Assembly (NCBI RefSeq): GCF_004664715.2
Contig: NC_051074.1
Location: forward strand, 18,229,558-18,293,557
From: Peromyscus leucopus
Taxonomy: Eukaryota; Chordata; Mammalia; Rodentia; Cricetidae
Direction: 5' to 3'
DNA length: 64,000 nucleotides
Both the position numbers and the translations under genes were made by a program. Below the pieces are notes generated by a model that worked only from the letters and a program-made list of their open reading frames with translations, was not told the origin of the DNA and made no database searches. Positions 61,091 through 64,000 of this stretch are shown piece after piece; the first letter of the stretch is position 1, and every line of letters starts with the position of its first letter.

Positions 61091-62751
61091 CTCAACAGAC
61101 AGCGGATGTGCAACCTGATGTTACTTTTTCCTTCTACACATGGTAGGACTGAGCCTTGTTTAATAAATTTTGGGGTTAAGATATTCACTAGACCAGGAAA
61201 TGATTACTAATAATTGGCTAAAGGACCCATCCTCACACTATGACCTGTGGCAGTGGTAAGGCCCTTCCTGTTGAACAAATGTGTCATAGTAGACAGAGAA
61301 TAAACTCTCCCACTGTAAGTTACACAGTATTCGGTGTTAATAATTAATTTGTCTTTGTGGATTAGCACTCCTCGTCTTTACAAATTGGTAGGGGTGCAAC
61401 CTCACTCCACGCCTGTGAGGTGGCTAATCGCTTCATACGCTTCACACCTCCCAGCTATCTGTATCACTGACCTCGAAGAGATAAGTGTGAGGCGGCAGAT
61501 GGCTTATAGTACTCAGTTAATGTCCTATGACAATTTAGAACAGGAAGCCACATTAGAATGTTCATGGGGAACGGAGGACTATATGAACTTTCCAGGAAAT
61601 CCAAGAGGAACAAAATGCCACTGCTGTCCACCAACAATTCGGTCGGGATCCTGGGGGGACAAAAATGTAAAGAGATTCTAAGGCTGTCAGTGGCACAGTA
61701 TTTCCAAGGTGGTTTTAAAAGCTATTTTTAATCTGCTGTGTTGCTGAAAGGAAACTGGAACCTGAAAAACCAGTATCATTTTAAGGGCTGATCAAGGACC
61801 ACATCAGCAATTCTATAACCTTTGCATAAGAGTTGTGTATCACAACACAGAGTCGTCTAGGGTACCCACAATCTGATTAAATATTTCTCAGGAGAGCTGA
61901 CCCACTTATACCACCCCAAAAAGAGACCCCTTAGAATCACTCTTCTTGAGACTATACACCTTTAGAGTTGTAAAATGTACAGGCCAAATGCTTTCCGGAG
62001 CAATGGGATGCTTAGAATTAATATCAATACTTTGTAGATCCTTAAAAAATTGTCGAGCGTCCAAATCTTGTACAAAAGTGAATCTCAAACTGTGCTCATG
62101 TTTTTCACAGCCTGGTACCTTTTGAGATGGTACAGTTGGAAAAATCAATAAAACATGAGATGGAAGATGCCAGGGTGGCTTGAGAGCTTTGCAAAAGCAC
62201 AGCGGAGAGCAGAGAAGAGCACAGAATACTTAGAATGGAAGTATGTAAACCTTTAGAAGTCTGCATTTTCACAGCTCCCTCATGAAGCACACATCCAACG
62301 AGGTTTTACTGATAAACAAAGCTATCAACTGGCTTCTTTGGGGTTTCAAGACAAGACAGACCATTCTATTCCCACGGTTTCCCCCTTCTGGCTTAATTAG
62401 CTATAAAGTAAATGAAAATGACCAGTTCAACAAGCACATCGGAGTAGAATTTGGGGAAAACAGTTTGTTACCTTTCAATCAAGTACAATTCCCAGACATT
62501 TCAGGTTCAGGAGTCTGTGCTTCCGACCCCTGTAGAAATGCTTTATATTTAGTCTACTTATCTACCTGCAAGATGTTTATTTTCAAACACACATCCAGAC
62601 AAAGGCTCTGTGTTATACTAGGTAACAGAAATATATTATTTTCTTGTTTGTTATTATCCTGACTCTAAGAAATGATTTCGTTTACAAATAAGAACAAGAA
62701 ACAATGTGATTTGAATTTACAGTCTAAAAACAAGTAAACATGTCAAAGGGG
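61091..62751. other. Unique intronic sequence
   Basis: No recognised element. The plus ORFs at 61334-61681 and 62282-62662 have no family features. Part of 61091-61200 could belong to the candidate LTR. Confidence 0.45.
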
Positions 62752-63045
62752 CAGAAGACGGAGTCCAGGCAGTTAACTTCTTGCCTTGTAAGCTTGAGGA
62801 CCAGAGTCTGATACCCAGAACCCACTTAAAAATGTGAAGCTAGATGTCATGCACATGTAATCGAAGTCCTGGGAGGTGGAGACAGGGGGATCCCTGGGAC
62901 TCACTCTAGCCTAACTGGAGAACTCCAGATCAATGTGTGTTCTTGTCTCAAAGGAAGTGAATGGTATTTCTGAGGGTGACACCCAAGGCTGTTTGTCCTT
63001 TGGCCTCCCTGAACACATAGACAGACATACAGACAAGCAGGCAGG
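62752..63045 (+). repeat. Composite rodent repeat, URR1-like (sense)
   Basis: 'gcttgaggaccagagtctga', 'agatgtcatgcacatgtaat', 'ggaggtggagacagggggat' and 'gggtgacacccaaggctgtt', then a diverged CA/GACA tail. Same family as 1588-1926 and 48246-48570. Confidence 0.6.
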
Positions 63046-64000
63046 TGCTCTAGGACACACTCTGTGTTGAATGCAACAACCATGAAAGGGTCTCTGGTAA
63101 TTACACGGATTATATTTCAACTATCTTTGGTTCATCAACTGCCTTTTGGGGATAGACTTTACAAATATTTTCTTTCCCTAAGTAATCCTACTTTCCTTGG
63201 GGTGGACCTAACAGTAATAGCCAAGCTACTGGTACATGGTGTGTCCAGGCACAGCCGTAGCATTTCCTTTGGCTGCTTTTCTACCTGAGTCGTGGCCTTT
63301 GCACCGGATGGTTGGCATAGGACTAATCCAGGCCACCTTATCTGAATGACAATTTTTAAAAAAAGTTTAAAAAAGTATAGAGCTTTAAGTACACTGTAGC
63401 TTATTTGCTAAATTATGCAAACTAGTATACTTCTAAATCAAACACATACCTGTTCTAAGGAGAGTCCCTCTGGTGCTAAAGCCCATTTTAACAAGCCATC
63501 AATCAGAGGCTGATATTTAGAGGTAGCATAACTGATTAGTAGCAGTGGGATTTCAGGCCATTTTTAGTGATAACCACTAAAATACAGGAGCAGCTTCTCA
63601 AAGCCCTTGGAAGGAAAAAAGTCTGACAAAAAAAAAAAAAAAAAACTCTGACAGATACATAATGCTGATAGAAATACCATGCATTATGTCACACCTAATA
63701 ATCCACATGTGCCTCATTACACAGCTGTTTGTGTTACACCCTGTTGCCACAAAAGCTCGCAGCTTCTGCTCCTGCTCCAGCAATTAATATGCACATCAAG
63801 CCCAGTGGCCATCATCTACGGAGCAGAGGAGGGAGCAGGCATGCAAGAGAGGTGCAGACCAACAGAGAGACCTCGGCAGAAACCCGCTCAGCATTATTCA
63901 GGAATGTTTGGTTGCTTGCTCAAATTCATCACTAACAAAGGGCCTATTTCCCAAAGGTCTGAGCTGTGTAATTAGCAGCAACAAACACTGCCCCAAATCA
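63046..64000. other. Unique intronic sequence
   Basis: An A18-type run at about 63627-63645 sits between two 'tctgaca' words. No gene or transposable element recognised. Confidence 0.5.

Overview
The window is mammalian genomic DNA from a rodent. It is dominated by B1, B2, B3, B4 and ID SINEs, with older MIR, MER5A, MaLR and CR1/L3 remnants. Several B1 copies carry the variant I associate with Cricetidae (hamsters, voles, New World mice), such as 'aggaaaggcgcaaagct' at about 29067 and its antisense relative near 52320. A cricetid is therefore my best guess; the exact species cannot be told.

Only one protein-coding segment can be supported: exon 2 of the ephrin-A5 gene (Efna5) on the minus strand at 12723-13015 (293 bp). 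It has a consensus splice acceptor and donor, and its reading frame matches the receptor-binding domain of ephrin-A5. The rest is intron. Positions 13016-64000 are the 3' end of the very long intron 1, and 1-12722 are the 5' end of intron 2. Exons 1 and 3 were looked for and not seen, so they should lie beyond the right and left edges. Other open reading frames look like chance ORFs, SINE read-through or microsatellite translations.

Layout: 1-12.7 kb is intron 2, with MIR, B1, ID, B2, a MER5A copy and simple repeats. The exon is at 12.7-13.0 kb. A 65-bp alternating purine-pyrimidine (GC)n(AC)n tract lies 170 bp upstream of its acceptor. The 13.3-28.7 kb stretch is SINE-poor, with CR1/L3, MIR and MaLR relics and a TAAT-rich block near 21.1 kb. 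The 28.7-35.7 kb stretch is a dense SINE cluster. The 35.7-40 kb stretch holds an unexplained direct duplication of about 115 bp, its copies 1.02 kb apart on either side of two long (TG)n tracts. From 44 to 53.6 kb SINEs are again frequent, with an L1 3' fragment. From 54.4 to 56 kb there are two copies of an unidentified repeat, one carrying a 19-bp perfect hairpin. From 57 to 64 kb there are scattered repeats and a possible solo LTR.

I found no operon-like system, CRISPR array, RNA gene or novel protein system. The points most worth checking are the duplicated 115-bp segment, the unidentified 54.4/55.7 kb repeat pair with its hairpin, the Z-DNA-type tract beside the exon, the homeodomain-motif-rich block at 21.1 kb, and four B2-borne CTCF-like motifs. 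All repeat family names come from recalled consensus patterns, not from a database search, and repeat boundaries are approximate.
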